NCBI GenBank assembly: GCA_030765065.1
Contig: CM060985.1
Coordinates: 8,122,001 to 8,186,000 of the forward strand
Origin: Deroplatys truncata
Lineage: Eukaryota > Arthropoda > Insecta > Mantodea > Mantidae
Length of the DNA stretch: 64,000 nucleotides
Direction: 5' to 3'
Under the pieces are notes generated by a model that did no database searches, was not told where the DNA came from, and saw nothing but the letters and a program-made list of their open reading frames with translations. This document shows positions 36,501 to 51,500 of the stretch, piece by piece; position 1 is the stretch's first letter; the number at the start of each line of letters is the position of its first letter. Both the position numbers and the translations under genes were made by a program.

Positions 36501-39500
36501 CTGGACTGAACTAAATGTATAGCACCACTAGTGACCTCTAGTAAATGGTATACAGTGGTATGATAGACCAGAACTTATCTGTGTGTCTATCCTTGAACAT
36601 CATCATGGTCCACCATCACTGGACTGAACTAAATGTATAGCACCACTAGTGATCTCTAGTAAATGGTATATAGTGTTATGATAGACTAGAGCTTATCTGT
36701 GTGTCTATCCTTCATCATGATCATGGTCCCCCTTCACTGGGCTGCAACAAAATATAGCGTGCGGATTTGCACCACTGGTGGGTGGGAATATTCGGTAATG
36801 GATTGCGTGAATTGCAAAGTTAACTCCGTTAAGTAGACTGTTTATTTTATTCGCTGCGCTGCGGAATATAGCTTCGGAATTTTTGTGACAGGTTTGGTTT
36901 ATAGTTGATGTTATGAATGGTAAAACATGGACTGGAAGTGTGTGTATAATCTATGGTGTGGCTTTCTTTGCTTTAACACGTGTTTATGTGGTAGCAGGAA
37001 GAATCTCAGAAAGAGGACTACTAGGTCTTCAAGGATTCTTATAAAATGGAATTCCCGTTTATTTTATAATGGCTTGCGCAGGGACCATATTGGAGTGATC
37101 ACAACTGGCAGGTCGGTGATTCCCAAGACAAGATAGCCCGTAAAGCGTACGAGGCTGTGCTGAGGGTGTCCTTGCTGACTCCCACAGGACAACACTACCA
37201 GGACTTCGCTGGCAAGGTTCGTCAAAGGGCTCAGCGAGACTACAACTACACATTCTCCGAGGACGAGGAGGTAAGAGTTACCTGCCGCAAACACAAGCCA
37301 GGCGGTAACGTGTGAGTTTTGCATTTTGGAAGTCTCAGGTTCGATTCACGGAAACACTTATCTTGAGGTTTTTGGGGGTTTTTCCTGGGCTGTAAGCGAG
37401 AATTACATAGTACCATGAATTGCCTATTTCCTCTCATCTTGCAAGGTAGCAGAGCTAGATGGTGATATGCTTTGAGAAGAGGACGGTTTCTTCTGCCCGA
37501 ACCTGTCTGTGATGATGGTGCGGTCCGAATCTTTAATCTGGAAATGTTATGCACCCCCGCTGCGCTGCACCTGCTGCCATCACACTCTCATCCCTTTCTT
37601 GGCCGGAGTGCTGAATATTCCTCATTTCTAATCCAAATATCTAGGCACATAAGAATGTTAATTTGTGTAACCTCAAAACAGATATACTAGTGTTTTCTTT
37701 TTGTCGCAAGAACTCAATTTTGTCCTTTTCTCTACCATACAGCAGGTAGATACTGTATTCCACTAAAACATTCTATAACGACATTTAAACGGAAATGCAT
37801 ATTTTAAGGTCACTGTACGTCCTTCAAAGCAATTTTTAAACATGGCTTGTGTCTGTGTGAAAGATTATAACTGAAAAACGAAGTCAGATGTATCCCAAAG
37901 TTCGTAATTAAGTCCAGCATCTTTCAAGGAAATTCTCCACCCCTTTACATGGAGCGTTTGTTGTTATTTTGCTTGATGCTGTTGTTGGCAACTGGCTGCT
38001 TGCCCAAGCTGTGTCGTTTTCGCCGGCGTCCATCCAATGTGGGTAGCAACGTCCTCAAACTATCGCTTGAACATCACTGCAGGCTTCACCGTTTTAACAT
38101 GGTCACGGGGTCTCTATAACTTCGACACGGATCTTGGCTTCTAGATCGCGGCGCGTCTTCCCCACTGCGGCGTCCACCATTCTCTTTCTTTCCTTCTCCC
38201 ACTGATCGACACGCTTTTACGTAATGAGTAAACAGAAGTATTGCATTCCGCCTAAAACTTCCAAATCGAGATTTCACCAGAAATGCATGTTTTGAGGCTC
38301 TACGAATATTTTGTTTTAAAAAATACATTTCTGTATGCCTGTGAACAGCATAACTCAAAAACGAAACATCGAATAAACACCAAACTTGGTATTTCGGTTC
38401 AGTATCTTCCAAGGATGCGACACGAAGATTTGCAAAAAAAAAAAAAAAAATCCCCACCCTAAACTACTCTTTACGTGGAAGATTATTTGGATTTTTTTAT
38501 TTTCTCAAAAACGATTCTAACAATTTTGGTTAAAATAGCATGTGTTTAAATATTGGCATGAGCAATAAAATATATGTTGAAGCACTCTTCATTCTGAACG
38601 ACTTTTGTACAACTAGTAAACATTAAAGGATAGACAGAAACATGCTACACAAAAAATATAGAACTGTTTAAAACACAACTTTTTTATAGCAACAGCCATT
38701 TCCAAGATATCCGTTATTCTTTGTTTTCATATTCCAATACTTTCGTGCATTCTTTTGAAATGCTTCGGTTGTTCCTCACAATGACATGGAGTTTTATATA
38801 GCGAGCCGTCTCATTTGTACCTACAATAACGAAGTATGTAATGAAACCATCTCTATAAACGTTTATCTCAGTTGAGATGAAGTAGAGAGATGAATAAGAT
38901 TTTGCGGGAAGCTATATAGTGGGTAGAGATGTTCATACGAGTGTAACACATCAGAGTTTACAGAAGCAATATTATGACCGGACTCAGATTTCACTGCTCA
39001 TTTTTGTTTTTATGTACACTATAGCCACCATTTCAACTAACATTGTTGAAGTATTCGCTTCAGACTTCACCTCTCACCTCGCTCAGACTTCTTTCTCTAG
39101 TCGCAATCAAATTTCGCTTTTCCTGTGTGTAGAACTCAGCCGTTGCTCTTTTCCGGTCGCTCACATTAAGCCTCGAACTCTCCTCTCCTAGCCGATAACT
39201 GCTACTTGCCCGCACGCTGCAAGAAATCGCTGGGGAAACGCAAATCAGCCCTCCAGAAGCTTCACACGCAGCCAGAAGAGAGGGAAATCTGAAGGTTTGT
39301 ACTCATACACTGTTGGATAAAGTAACACCACCTCTCTCACCAATCTCACACCAGCCGGCACCAAAATCACGCTCTTCCCAAAGTGGGGCAAGCAGCCAGA
39401 GGTCCCACCACAAGATCTTGAATTGTTTGTGATTGCCTACCTACTGAACAAATCTGCAGGAACAGTGAAATAATGATTCGCTAAAAGGGACATTCTGTGA

Positions 39501-42500
39501 ACTAATGGGTTTGAAATATCTCGATAAACTTTATTCACGTACATGTACATCAAGCGGTTGGTGAGATTTGTTCATGCCTGCAGAAAAGCGACGCTAATGA
39601 AACTCTGCATATATATAAAACTTTTCATGGAAAAAATTCTCAAGCGTTGTAGGACAACGATATAATTGCACTTTTGTAATTTAAATGAACAAACGCGAAG
39701 TTTACATCGATGTACACTAAATTTTAAAATTTTCTCGTGATTTGTTTTCTGACTTTTTTTTTGGCAACTTTAAAATCTTCCTCGTTTCTGTCAGACTATC
39801 AATATACGTTATTTGAAGGGGTCTAAGGAGTCTTTTCATAGTATCTATAAACTATAGCTTTGGATTTAGGCTTTTAATACAATGGTATGCAAAACTTAAG
39901 CACGAAAGTAATCTTCGCATGCTGTGACACTGACATAGCTCTATGAAACTTGAATCATACATAGAGGGAACTGCTACAGTAGGCAACTAAACGAAATATG
40001 CAATGAGACGAACAGAAATGTCACTTTTATTCACAGACCATAAGCTACACTAAAGTCAATACGACATATGATAGCTCTCTAGATTTACAGAAACAGATAC
40101 ATGGTGCTTAAAAGGGTGTATGATCACCACGAACAGCAATGCATGCTCTGCAGCGTGCTCCTATGTTGGCCACAAGGTTGGTAAGCAGTTCTTGTGGTAG
40201 GACGACCCATTCCTCCACTGTTGACAACTGTTGGATGGTCGTTGGTGCATGTGAATGTGCTGCAGTGAATCTCCCCAAAGCATCCCACGCGTGTTCGATG
40301 GGATTTAAATCGGGGGAACGGGCAGGCCGGTCCATTCGCCGAATATCCTCTCGTTCCAAGAGATCCTCCACCTGCGCTGTTCGATGCAGTCGCACATTGT
40401 CATGCATAAAAATGAAGTCAGCGCCGACTGCACCCCTGAAAAGACGCACATGGAGAAGGGGTACAGTATCACAATAACGTTGACCAGTGAGCGCACCATG
40501 TTCAAAGATTTGGAGGTCGGTGCACCCATGCAACATTATGTCTCCCCAAACCATAACACCCGGACCACCAAAACAATCATGTTCAAGGATGTTCCTGGGT
40601 TCATTAGTGTTCCCAATTCTCGCCAGATGAGGGTACGTTGAGAATTACTACTTAGACTGAATTTGCTCTCATCCGAGAAGAGCACGCGACCCCATTTCTC
40701 GTTGGTCCAATTTTGATCCTCTCGGCACCATCGCAAACGGTGCCGCCGATGTGCGGATGTCAATGGAACACAACGTACTGGTCGTCGGGCAAAGAGACCA
40801 CCTCTGTGTAGTCGCCGTGCCACTGTGTATCGTGAGATTGCGTGCCTAGCTGTCCTGCTAAATGTGGTTGCAATTACACCCACTGTTTGGCGTGTATCCC
40901 TTCTTGCCTGTTGCACAATGTAGCGGTCATCTGCTGCTGTAGTTGAGCGCGGTCGACTACCACTTCTCCTTGAGACAGCAGTGCCTGTGGTTTGGAAGGT
41001 TCCCCATGCACGTGAAACAATGATGTGAGCAGTTCCAAATTCCTAGCAACACTCGTCACACTTCGACCTTCTTCCAGTTTCCCCAATGATTCTTCCCGTG
41101 TGAAGTCATCCAAATGTTGTCTACGAGCCATGTTGCAATGAAGAACACCACTACAGTGCGCCGTAACAGCTCGCTAATTGCCACTCACGTCTTGTCCTGT
41201 TTCATCAACTGCCCCATGTTGCGGAACCAGATCCATTTGGCACTATAGGCTCGCTACAATCACGCCATGTGACGTTTAGCTTTCTGTGTACGTGTGAGAG
41301 ACCTCTGGCAACATGCTCCCGCACCTTCATCTACTTCCACCAAGTAGTTCATTTGTTATGTTACTTTACCCATCTCGTCCTTAGGTTTTGCACACCAGTG
41401 TAGTTTAATACACGACTGATTTTTTTAGAAAAGTATCACTCAGGAAATTTGTTTTAATGCTACACAAAATTTAATGTTTGATTGTAAAGAATTGCATTTA
41501 AAGAATGATATGCAAAATTTAGAAGTTTAGACTTCACATTTTCATCAGTGGGGCATTTCCACATATTTTCTTGAAAAAGTTAGACACATAGGGCACTGAA
41601 ACAAATCGTTAATAAAAATTGTAGAAATTAAGGATGTGAGTAGCAACTAACTACAGCCCAGTGTCCTGTAAACGTGTTGCAGGTGAACTTCTTTATCGGA
41701 GCGTTTTACGACGGTGTGATTCTCCTGGGCATGGCCCTGAACGAGACTCTGGCAGAGGGTGGGGACATTCACAACGGTACAGTCATCACCAGACGGATGT
41801 GGGACCGCAACTTCGTGGGTAAGTCACAGTGAAACCTATCTATTTGGATCCCATGAAGGTCATATACTTTACGTGTTGCTTTTCCTGAGTAATACGCAAA
41901 CTGCTGTTTTTTAACCTAAAGGGATAAATATGGATGGAAGGAGGTGAGGTTCCGCATGAGCACCCATGCAGGAGATGGTTACAGTAGCGGAAAGTAGGAT
42001 GTCATGTACCTGCCATTAGCAAAGTCCTGGAAGAAAGACGAGGCTTGCAGCTTTATTGAAAAAAGAAAGAAAAAATACTGTGCAGGGCTGTGCTCATAAT
42101 CCTGGCAGGAACTGAGCGACGTGCGCCACCAGAGACGTCAAGTACTCGTAGTGGAGTGCTTGGGCAAGGTCCCCTTATGACTGGCGGCGGACGGCTCGGC
42201 TGTGTAACTTATGTTGGTGTCCTGGGGTGCAGAGATGCAAGGCGAGTGGTCTATCTCACGGCAGATAGCAACAGTGACAGTGGCAGTCGTTTGGAGATCA
42301 GTGGGCGTCTGTATTAAGTGTGGTGTTCCCTGGAAGTACGGCTTTGACGGAAAGCTGGTGATGTGTCTCTGGAGCAGGTGCAGTGGTCACAGGAGTTGGA
42401 CGTGCAATGAGATGATGAACGTATCCCGGTCACAATGGTGGTTAGAGCAACTTAGTGACGGAGGAGCGCAAGTCCGCGAAGGCCTCTTCGAGAGAAGCAG

Positions 42501-45500
42501 GCGGCGCTACATGCACTCCGTCAGTCCGGTGTCCTGGTGTTGTGAAGGCAGGTCCTGAAGGTTGGCTAGGCGTAGGGACTAGTTAAGAACTACGAACGGA
42601 GGTCCTGAATCGCCTCGAGTATGCCGGGTGCTGCTAGTGGAGGATGTCCAGTTGTGTCTGGGAATACCAGGAAGCGTCCGAGAGGTAGACACGAGGCTGG
42701 AGCAGCGTGTTAGAGCTTGCAGGCTGATTGACCGGTGCAGTGAGTAGTACCCCCGTAGTGGCGAAAAAGATCGTGGGCTACACACTCGGACGTCAAATCG
42801 GCACTCCGCAGTAATGGAACCGGGGCGGCTGTCTTAACAATGAGAATCCGCACTAAAAAGGGCAGACCTGTGTTCTGAGCCTCCGCACGTTACCGGTCGT
42901 CCATAAACGTTCCTAGGCGAACACGAGAGGTGCATTCACCCTACGGACGACGACGCTGCTTCTGGCCGGAGACGGATCGGCTGTGGCTGAGGCTATCGGT
43001 ATTGGCAGGCCGGCGTCGGGGGAGAAGGTTCAACGTGGAAACGGAAACTGTCTGCAACTGTGCTTAAAAGGAAAATATGCAGCATTAAAACACATTTGCT
43101 GTGCTTCCAATGGAACTGCAAGCATTTATTTTGGGACAAGCTGTACTTGTGAGGAAACTACAAATGTGCGTCATTAAAGTAAATGAGGTACACATCTGAG
43201 CGGAGAGTGTGCCAGAAAGGGTTACAATTGTAAATGTGTGCTCTCTGTTGCTGTGCATTTTATGATAAAAGAGTGACATAAGAATGTGTATAGTGCTAAG
43301 ATTCCTACAAGTGCAAATACAAGGATACTCAAATGCATTAGTGTTGTGATGAATGTGTCGCTGAAACATACATTTGTTGTCCTCCGTGGTAACATGCTAG
43401 CCTCTAGTGCCCGAGGTCGCGGATTCAAACCCGGCGGAGGGCGGCGGGGCTTCCTTCGGAAGGGAAGTAAAGCTGGTGGTCCCGTGTCATAGATTTACAT
43501 CACGTAAAAGAACCTCAAGCCTAATAAAGAGGCCTCTGAGCAAAATTTCCGACCTTTCACGCCCAGTATAGAATGGGACGCCAAGGACCACCGCTGTCCA
43601 TAAATAAAGCTTAATTTATTTTAACATACATAATATATACTGGATATAAAACTACATAATATGTAGGTGCAGCAGTGGTGAGGTGTGTCAAGTGCCACTT
43701 CACCTCTCATCAGACACATCATCACAACTTTATGACTATCTTACTCTTGTCGATCTCTTTGCTTGCTTCTGTGTTGCCGAAAGTGCTATTCACGTTTCTA
43801 AGTGTTAACTTTCTGTCCGCTAGAGCGTTATGTTTGCAGTGAACAAAAATCACAATTTTAAATAAGGGTTAGTATCTTTGACGTTGAATTGCTTTGGTAA
43901 AGTGATTCCAACTCTTCGTGGTTGCTATGACAACAGTGACGTAGTCTAGTCAGATTCTATTTTTAGAAATATTCGCAGATACAAAATGCAACTCGAACGA
44001 AGACTTGCTGTGGGTTTCTCTTTAACACGTCAACGCCCTTAGCGGACAGAGTTGGCAGAACATAAATAATTTAGGGTATTTTGTGTGTTTGGTTTCTTAA
44101 CATGTTTTGATATAATTTGAAAGTTGGCGTCAGTTTGATTTGATGGTGTAAAGTTATTTAGCTTTTCTTGTGCTGTGAAAGTGAGATATGTAGCTGTTTA
44201 GGGACATAGTGTTCATAATACTACAAGAGACGCCGTTTAGTACGTGCAAGGACGAAGACAAGAAAGACTGCGGAAGGCTAGTAGATTTAATAGAACTAAA
44301 TGTTAGAAGGGAAGTGCAAAGTAAGTTATACAACCTTCATTTTAAGGATTCGTGGCTTCAACAATGCCCATACTTCTGCAGTAGTGTGACAGTACTACAG
44401 CTCTTCTGTTGGCCATTCGGTAATAAATTTGGTTTCTGGGATACACAAGGATTTTTGTGACTTCCGAAATGTGACGCGTGTTTTTTATAAGCATAAACAT
44501 TCTGAGGAACACTTAAAGTTCAAATGCAGTTGAATGCGCTCGAAAAAAAGAAATCGTAGTACAACCGCAGTACATCCGTCGGTTTAACGAACGGTTTCTT
44601 TAAATCGACAAATCTTCAAACTAGTTGTTAGGAAATTAAATTGAGTTTTATTTATGTCACTCTTTGGCTACCGTGACCCTTAGCGTCCCATTCTATATTG
44701 AGCGTGGAAGACTGGTAATTTTGCTCAGAGGCCTTGTTGCCAGGTCCTCCCTTTGCAACGTCACCTTACAGAACGAATTCGGAGGAAGATAAGTAGGTTG
44801 GCAAGAAGGAATGTAAGTACTACAAGTCTATTCCACCAGAGTGCCTCTCACTGTAAACAAACTCTTTGTATTATCCGCGCAAAAGTAGTTTGCAATCCCC
44901 GCCTCTCACTGCTTGTTGAACATTGTTTCAATCTATAAAAAGGCGCCCTGCGTGAGATTCATAGTTCAAAATGCAACCTGAGGTAATAATCGATTTTATG
45001 AGTATGCGGAAATGGACAGTTTACTTACGTTAATCACAATCCTCGGGCAAAAGTGCAACATCTAAATCCGAATCCTCCGAAGATGACTCAGCCGTCATAT
45101 CGGAATCAGAACTACTCTCCAAAATAATGACAAGCTTATTCACAATCCACAACACTGTCGCAAAAAAGTTCCCACATTTGATTCTCCTATTCTATGTTCT
45201 ATTATGTCTGTTTATATTCCTTGTGCGCTTTGGCTACACTTCTCGCTGAAACGCCTGTAAAATCGGATATTAGTTTCGTAATATGCACTAAATGCAAGTG
45301 TCGAGTATTTTTCTAATAGTGAGTTGAATATATTAACTATTGTTTGTTTTTCGCCACTTTTTAACGGTTTCCCGCTTTTGTGTTTGAAAGTTTATTCGCA
45401 CTATACGCACCTTCCTTCCTCTGCCATGAGAACTCAAATACCAACTGATTAAATCACAAGATTTGACCTGAGCTTAGCAAACGTGTGCTAGCGTATTATG

Positions 45501-48500
45501 AATGACTGTTCGCTTATCATATTTCCTGTGTTACGCAAAGTGTTTATTCGGTACTCAGATAGCACCTCTGGGAATTCTTTGCTTCATTTCACATATACAT
45601 ATGCAAGAGAATGGCAGTCATGCATACAGTTGGTAATGAACAAGTAAGATACTCTCAGCGTTAACGCAATAGTCGACGAAAATACTATTTTGTAATATTT
45701 TAACAGTTAGTATATATCCATTACTTTTAGCAATGACTTCTTATGATAACCGCAATAAAATGTACAGTTCTTCATTCCTGCCCTAATATTTCATGATGCA
45801 ATACATGTATTAAGGAACTTGGCGTAAGAGTGTGTTATTGGGTTCGTGACAAGCAGCACATGCTTTTGTTTACATCGGAGGGAACTCTGGTTTGGAATGG
45901 ACAGTAGTGTGGTACTTTGGTGTTCTGTGGTATAGAATAGTCTCATAGGTGAACGGTAGGGACGTATGAAGGGAAGTTATGTTTGCGGAAAGGACTGAAA
46001 CTGTCACGTCGTTAAGCAGTCAATTAAAATGCAGAGGCAAATGTGGGCGTACGAATTTGATTTTACGCAAACTAGAATACACTAATTCTTTTTAATCCCC
46101 AATAATTTGCTGAAATGGATTTTGGTGTTATGGGATATTTAAATCAAAATGTTTCTGAATCACACTAGCGCATTATCATGAAACTGCATGATGGTCGAAT
46201 AAACGTGTATTACGAAATGTATTAAGATATTAAGATTATTTACCTTCGCGGAATTGCGCGACGTTATGATTTAATATTATGTGCTACGTGCATTAGCGTA
46301 AGTTTATTTCATTAGAAGTGACGTAATCGTTACTAAATGCATTCACATTTTAAGGCTATTTACCTATCGCGGAATGCGCGAGGTTATGATATAATATTTT
46401 GCGGTAAATGCATTAGCTTATGTTTATTTATCAGTAATTACGTAATCCCGGTTACAGAATGTATTCAAATTTTAAGGTTATGTACCATTGCGGGCGCGAG
46501 GTTATGTGGTACATGAACATGGTTTTTCCCGCTTTTTTCTTCTCTCGGCGGCATGGTTTATGTATTCCCAGCATTCGTATTCCGTAATATTTCTCGCGTA
46601 ATTTCAGCTACTTTTCAGTCGTAAAGGTTAGCAACATACGGTGACATAGCCTAGGAAGAGGCTGGCAGCAAGGATTACCCCCCCCCCCAAATGAACATTA
46701 CTGCGCTTAAGCCAAACGGTCTGCAATGTTGGCGATACTCTGAAGAAGGATAATTCTGGTCAACATTCCTTTAAACTGCATAAAGTAAGGCTAATTAAAT
46801 ATTCTTCAATTTTTTCCTTTAATTTTCTTGTGGGCGATTCTGTTGTCTTTGGCTTTGTATACATCTGAGGGAGCGCCACTATTTATGGGCAATGAAAGCA
46901 TTAAAATATCTGTAATTTGTGAAAGAATGTGGGGAGGCTTGTTTTGTTTTGTAGCACAAGTTCATGCCGCGGTATTCTAGACTTGACCGTTTTATAAGTT
47001 GATTATGAGGGAAGCCATGTTGGAAATAAATTAGAAAATCTTTCTGTAGAAACTTTGTGAAGTTTGATGTTCTACTTCAGGAAATGAGGTTAATCTTACA
47101 CGAATGATGTTCAGGATGTAGGTTAAATACTCACATCCGTGTTGACGTTTTACTTTATTTATCGCTTACCTATGGTACTTAAGATGGGTAATGTTGCTCC
47201 AGAGGTCGTCATGGCGGACGAGGTAAATGCGCAATGTCAGGTACTGTTAAATGGAAAAAACGTTGCCGCGTTAGTAAAACCGGAAAAGGTTTGGTATTGT
47301 TGCGAACTGTTACACTCTGTTGTAATAGAAAAGGGTGAAATAGTGAATAAATGCAAACTGAATATTAACCTCGAAACAGTAAATAAATTCAATAAAATTT
47401 AATAATAACCGCGTAGCAGTAAAAAAAAGGTTATTGTCTAATGCATGGCGTTTAGTAATAACCATTAGCGCTCGTGCACTACTAAATTAATGTAATATAA
47501 CTGAATAATTACCGTGCAACAGTAAGCAAATGTAATACAACTAAATAATTACCGCGTAGCAGTAAACAAATGTAACAGAACTAAATAATTACCGCGACGC
47601 AGTAAGCAAATGACAACTAAATAACAATGAATGCTACTATAATTATGTCCAAGGATACATATGCTCTTTCATAATGCAATTGTTAGCCTTAATAAAGGCT
47701 GTTTTGCATCGATGTATATAAGGAAGACAGATGTAGAAGAAAGATGAACTTCTGGAGGATAGACAAGAAATATGAAATTTTGGAAGAAAAGAAATATGAA
47801 AAGGAAGTTCTGAGGGAGAAGACGAACCAGAAGAGAGCTGCGAAGATGTTATGCTGCAGGACAATTCTCGGAGAGTGTCACAAGAAAATTCTGAAACACT
47901 CTCCGATTGGGTAAGCTGTTCCTGTACATGAACTCATGCAAGTAGGTATGAGTTGAAGAGCTCCTGAGAAGTGCCGAAATGCCTCCTCTTCTGCAAGTTG
48001 TTCTTTGTCCCAATTCTCCATTAGGACAGCGTCATTATTTAAGATCTCATTCTCCGCAACGATGTGTAAGTTCTCCATGTTGATTGTTGACTGCTGACAA
48101 AATCTCGCCAGAATACATAACCAATTCAATAAATCGCGCCAGAATACATAATCGGAAGTGCTTAAACAACTTTGGGACATTTAAAAACTCAAATGCCACA
48201 CATTCACGGAATTTTAGAATGTTTTTTACTTTCTCTACTACGTATAGTAAGTAGGGGAAGTATTGCATTCCACCCAAAAATTCGATACCGAGATTTCACC
48301 GGAAATATATGTTTTGAGACCTCCTGAATCCAAAAAAAGCATTTTTGGAAACATGTCCGTGTGTGTGTGTGTCTGTGAACAGCATAACTCAAAAACGAAC
48401 AGTCGGATAAACACCAAACTTGGTATTTAGGTTCAGTATCTTCCAGAGATGCGACACGAAGGTTTTCAAGAAAATCCCCCCACCCCAGACTACCCTTTAC

Positions 48501-51500
48501 ATGGAACATTTTTCGAAAATTTTAATTTTCTCAAAAATGGCTCTAACGATTTTGATTAAAATAACATGTGTTTAAGATAATGTCATGAGAAATGAAATGT
48601 ATATCTCGAATTTTCTGGGAATGTCTCCAAAAGTATTCTTCATTGTGAACGACTTTGGCATAACTGGTAAACCATAAGTGATAGACAAAATTATACTACA
48701 CAAAAAATGTAGATCGCGTTAAAATACACAACTTATGTCATATACATTTCTTTTGTTGAGTGAACCGTTTTCGAGATATTGCTTGTTATTTCCTTAAATT
48801 TTCCAATACTTATACTTTTTCTCAAATTCGTTATTCATTTTTACTTTCTCTACTACGTATAGTAAGTAGGGGAAGTATTGCATTCCACCCAAAAATTCGA
48901 TACCGAGATTTCACCGGAAATACATGTTTTGGGACCTCCTGAATCCAAAAAAAGCATTTTTGGAAACATGTCCGTGTGTGTGTGTGTCTGTGAACAGCAT
49001 AACTCAAAAACTAACAGTCAGATAAACACCAAACTTGGTATTTACGTTCAGTATCTTCCAGAGATGCGACACGAAGGTTTTCAAGAAAATCCCCCCACCC
49101 CAGACTACCCTTTACATGGAAGATTTTTCGAAAATTTTAATTTTCTCAAAAATGGCTCTAACGATTTTGATGAAAATATCATATGTTTAAGATAATGTCA
49201 TGAGAAATGAAATGTATATTTCGAAATTTCTGGGAATGTCTCCAAAAGTATTCTTCATTATGAACGACTTTTGCATAACTGGTAAACCATAAGAGATAGA
49301 CAAAATTTTACTACACAAAAAATGTAGATCGCCTTAAAATACACAACTTATATCATATACATTTTTTTGTTGAGTGAACCATTTTCGAGATATTGCTTGT
49401 TATTTCCTTAAATTTTCCAATACTTATACTTTTTCTCAAATTCGTTATTCATTTTTTTAAGTCCTGGACATGCAAAGAGAATGGAATGCGCCACATAGCA
49501 ACCAGCGATAAAATATTTGACTATCGCTTAAAAGCTACCATATTCCCCTTGCATCTACAAGAAAATTACCAATAAGATTGACATCTCGATATCTCGATTA
49601 ATACGAAGCATATGGAGAATAGGCGCTTGTAAAAATAGATTGTACAAGAGTAGAGAAAGTCATGTGAGTGTAACACATCAGATTTTGTTATGTCCTGGAC
49701 ATGCAAAGAGAATGGAATGCGCCGCATAGCAACCAGCGTTAAAATATTTGACTATCGCTTAAAAGCAACCATATTCCCCTTGCATCTACAAGAAAATTAG
49801 CAATAAGATTGACATCTCGATATCTCGATTAACATGAAGCATATGGAGAATAGGCGTTTGTAAAAATAGATTGTACAAGAGTAGAGAAAGTCATGTGAGT
49901 GTAACACATCAGATTTTTTTTCTTCAGGATAGCCTGCCTGACGTTGCGCGACACCCGCCATGACACTTTGACCTCTGAGCAACATTACCCGTAGATGAAG
50001 GGTTGACAATATGTAGGGGGCTGGGAGGGTAAATGTCGGGGTTTAGGGGGTCCAGACCATAATAAAATAACAGAACAGTATATTGTTTTTTCTCCTACGC
50101 ATATGACATTACTTTCCCGTTATTGCACAGATAAATTGGGACTTCGTGAATAATGGGGGGGGGCAGCCTCAGGCATTTTGACTAAAGGAATTCCTCCACT
50201 AGCGTTTAGTGGGCCATTAGTTCCTGCCACTTTTTTGTGTGTTAGCAAGTTTTTAATGTTTCAATATCCTTTGATTCAATTTAGTGTTTATTTAAATGAA
50301 AACTGAAATTGTGATGAAACTGTAAGCAACAAATTAGTAGGCCAATCATCACATTAACTTTCAAGACTTCCCTGCTCAATCTACTGCAAACCACTGTGTT
50401 AGAGAACCACAAGAAGGGTCGATATTGTAAAAACCTGAATAAATGATATGCCATCTTTTTTTCAAACTGGGCCTTTTTTTTATGAAAACTGGTAAAAGGT
50501 TTACAAATGTTCTTTGAAAAGGTGTTAAATACGATTTAAACCAGGAAACTGAAGGATGAACACATGCAGAGCATTGCCTTTTTTGAATACTAGAAGCTGC
50601 CATTTCTTAATGGAAGCTTTTTGCTGTTAATTCATGCCTAGCTAAATCACACAGCTTGTTGTTGTTTTGTTTTTATGACAAGCATTTTTTAAATATTCAT
50701 TGTTCTTAGTCATATAAGAGTATGGAATTTCAGGCAACATATATGACCATCACTTCAATCTCTTGTACGTACAAGGAAATGTGTAATGAAGGTAACAGAC
50801 ATAAGCTATATAGAAATAAATGTAATATCACTTTGCAGGTATCACAGGCCATGTGCGTATTGATGACAATGGCGACAGAGATGCTGATTACTCCGTCTTG
50901 GATCTGGATCCCATCACGGGCAAGTTTGAGGTGGTGGCACATTACTATGGGGAACATAGGAACTACACTCCTGTCAAGAATAAGACAATACACTGGCCTG
51001 GCAGTCGAGAGGGACCTCCCCCTGATGTACCTCCATGTGGCTTCATGGGCAACGACCCTTCCTGCCACAGCAATGGTAAGCTTCCTTCAGAGTGGGCACC
51101 ATCTTCTATACAGTCTGTGCAAACGTTCCTTTATGTCTCAGGAAAAATTGGGGGTTTCTCACAACTTTAAAAAAAACCATCCCTATTCATATTTTTGACT
51201 CCTTGAGTTTCTCACAATATTGCACCCTAAAGAACACTGCTTAAAAATGTTTGGTTTGTTTTTATATTAAAACTGGCTGTCTTGTATTGGTACATTCTAC
51301 AAGTAGGGTATTGAAAGTAAGGTCAGGGGTAAACCTTGAAGGTCGTCTCAAATTTGTACTTATACCTAAAGCGTAAGTGTCGAAAGTTTTGTCCAGATTG
51401 GTGAAACAGTGAGAATTTGTACAAAAGGCATTGAGAAATATGAGTAAAGGTAGCTTTTTGAAGTTGTATAGTGTCCAGGTATGCAAGTTTATGCCCTGGT

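Noticed and set aside
35478..36760. CRISPR-like regular array
   Set aside because: Units are contiguous with no unique spacers, and the context is an insect intron.
37059..37324. Minus-strand open frames opposite exon e
   Set aside because: They are antisense shadows of a GC-rich conserved exon and show no domain.
50722..51198. 158-codon plus-strand open frame over exon g
   Set aside because: It is a shadow frame. The frame starting at 50,841 gives the conserved receptor sequence, with good splice sites at both ends.
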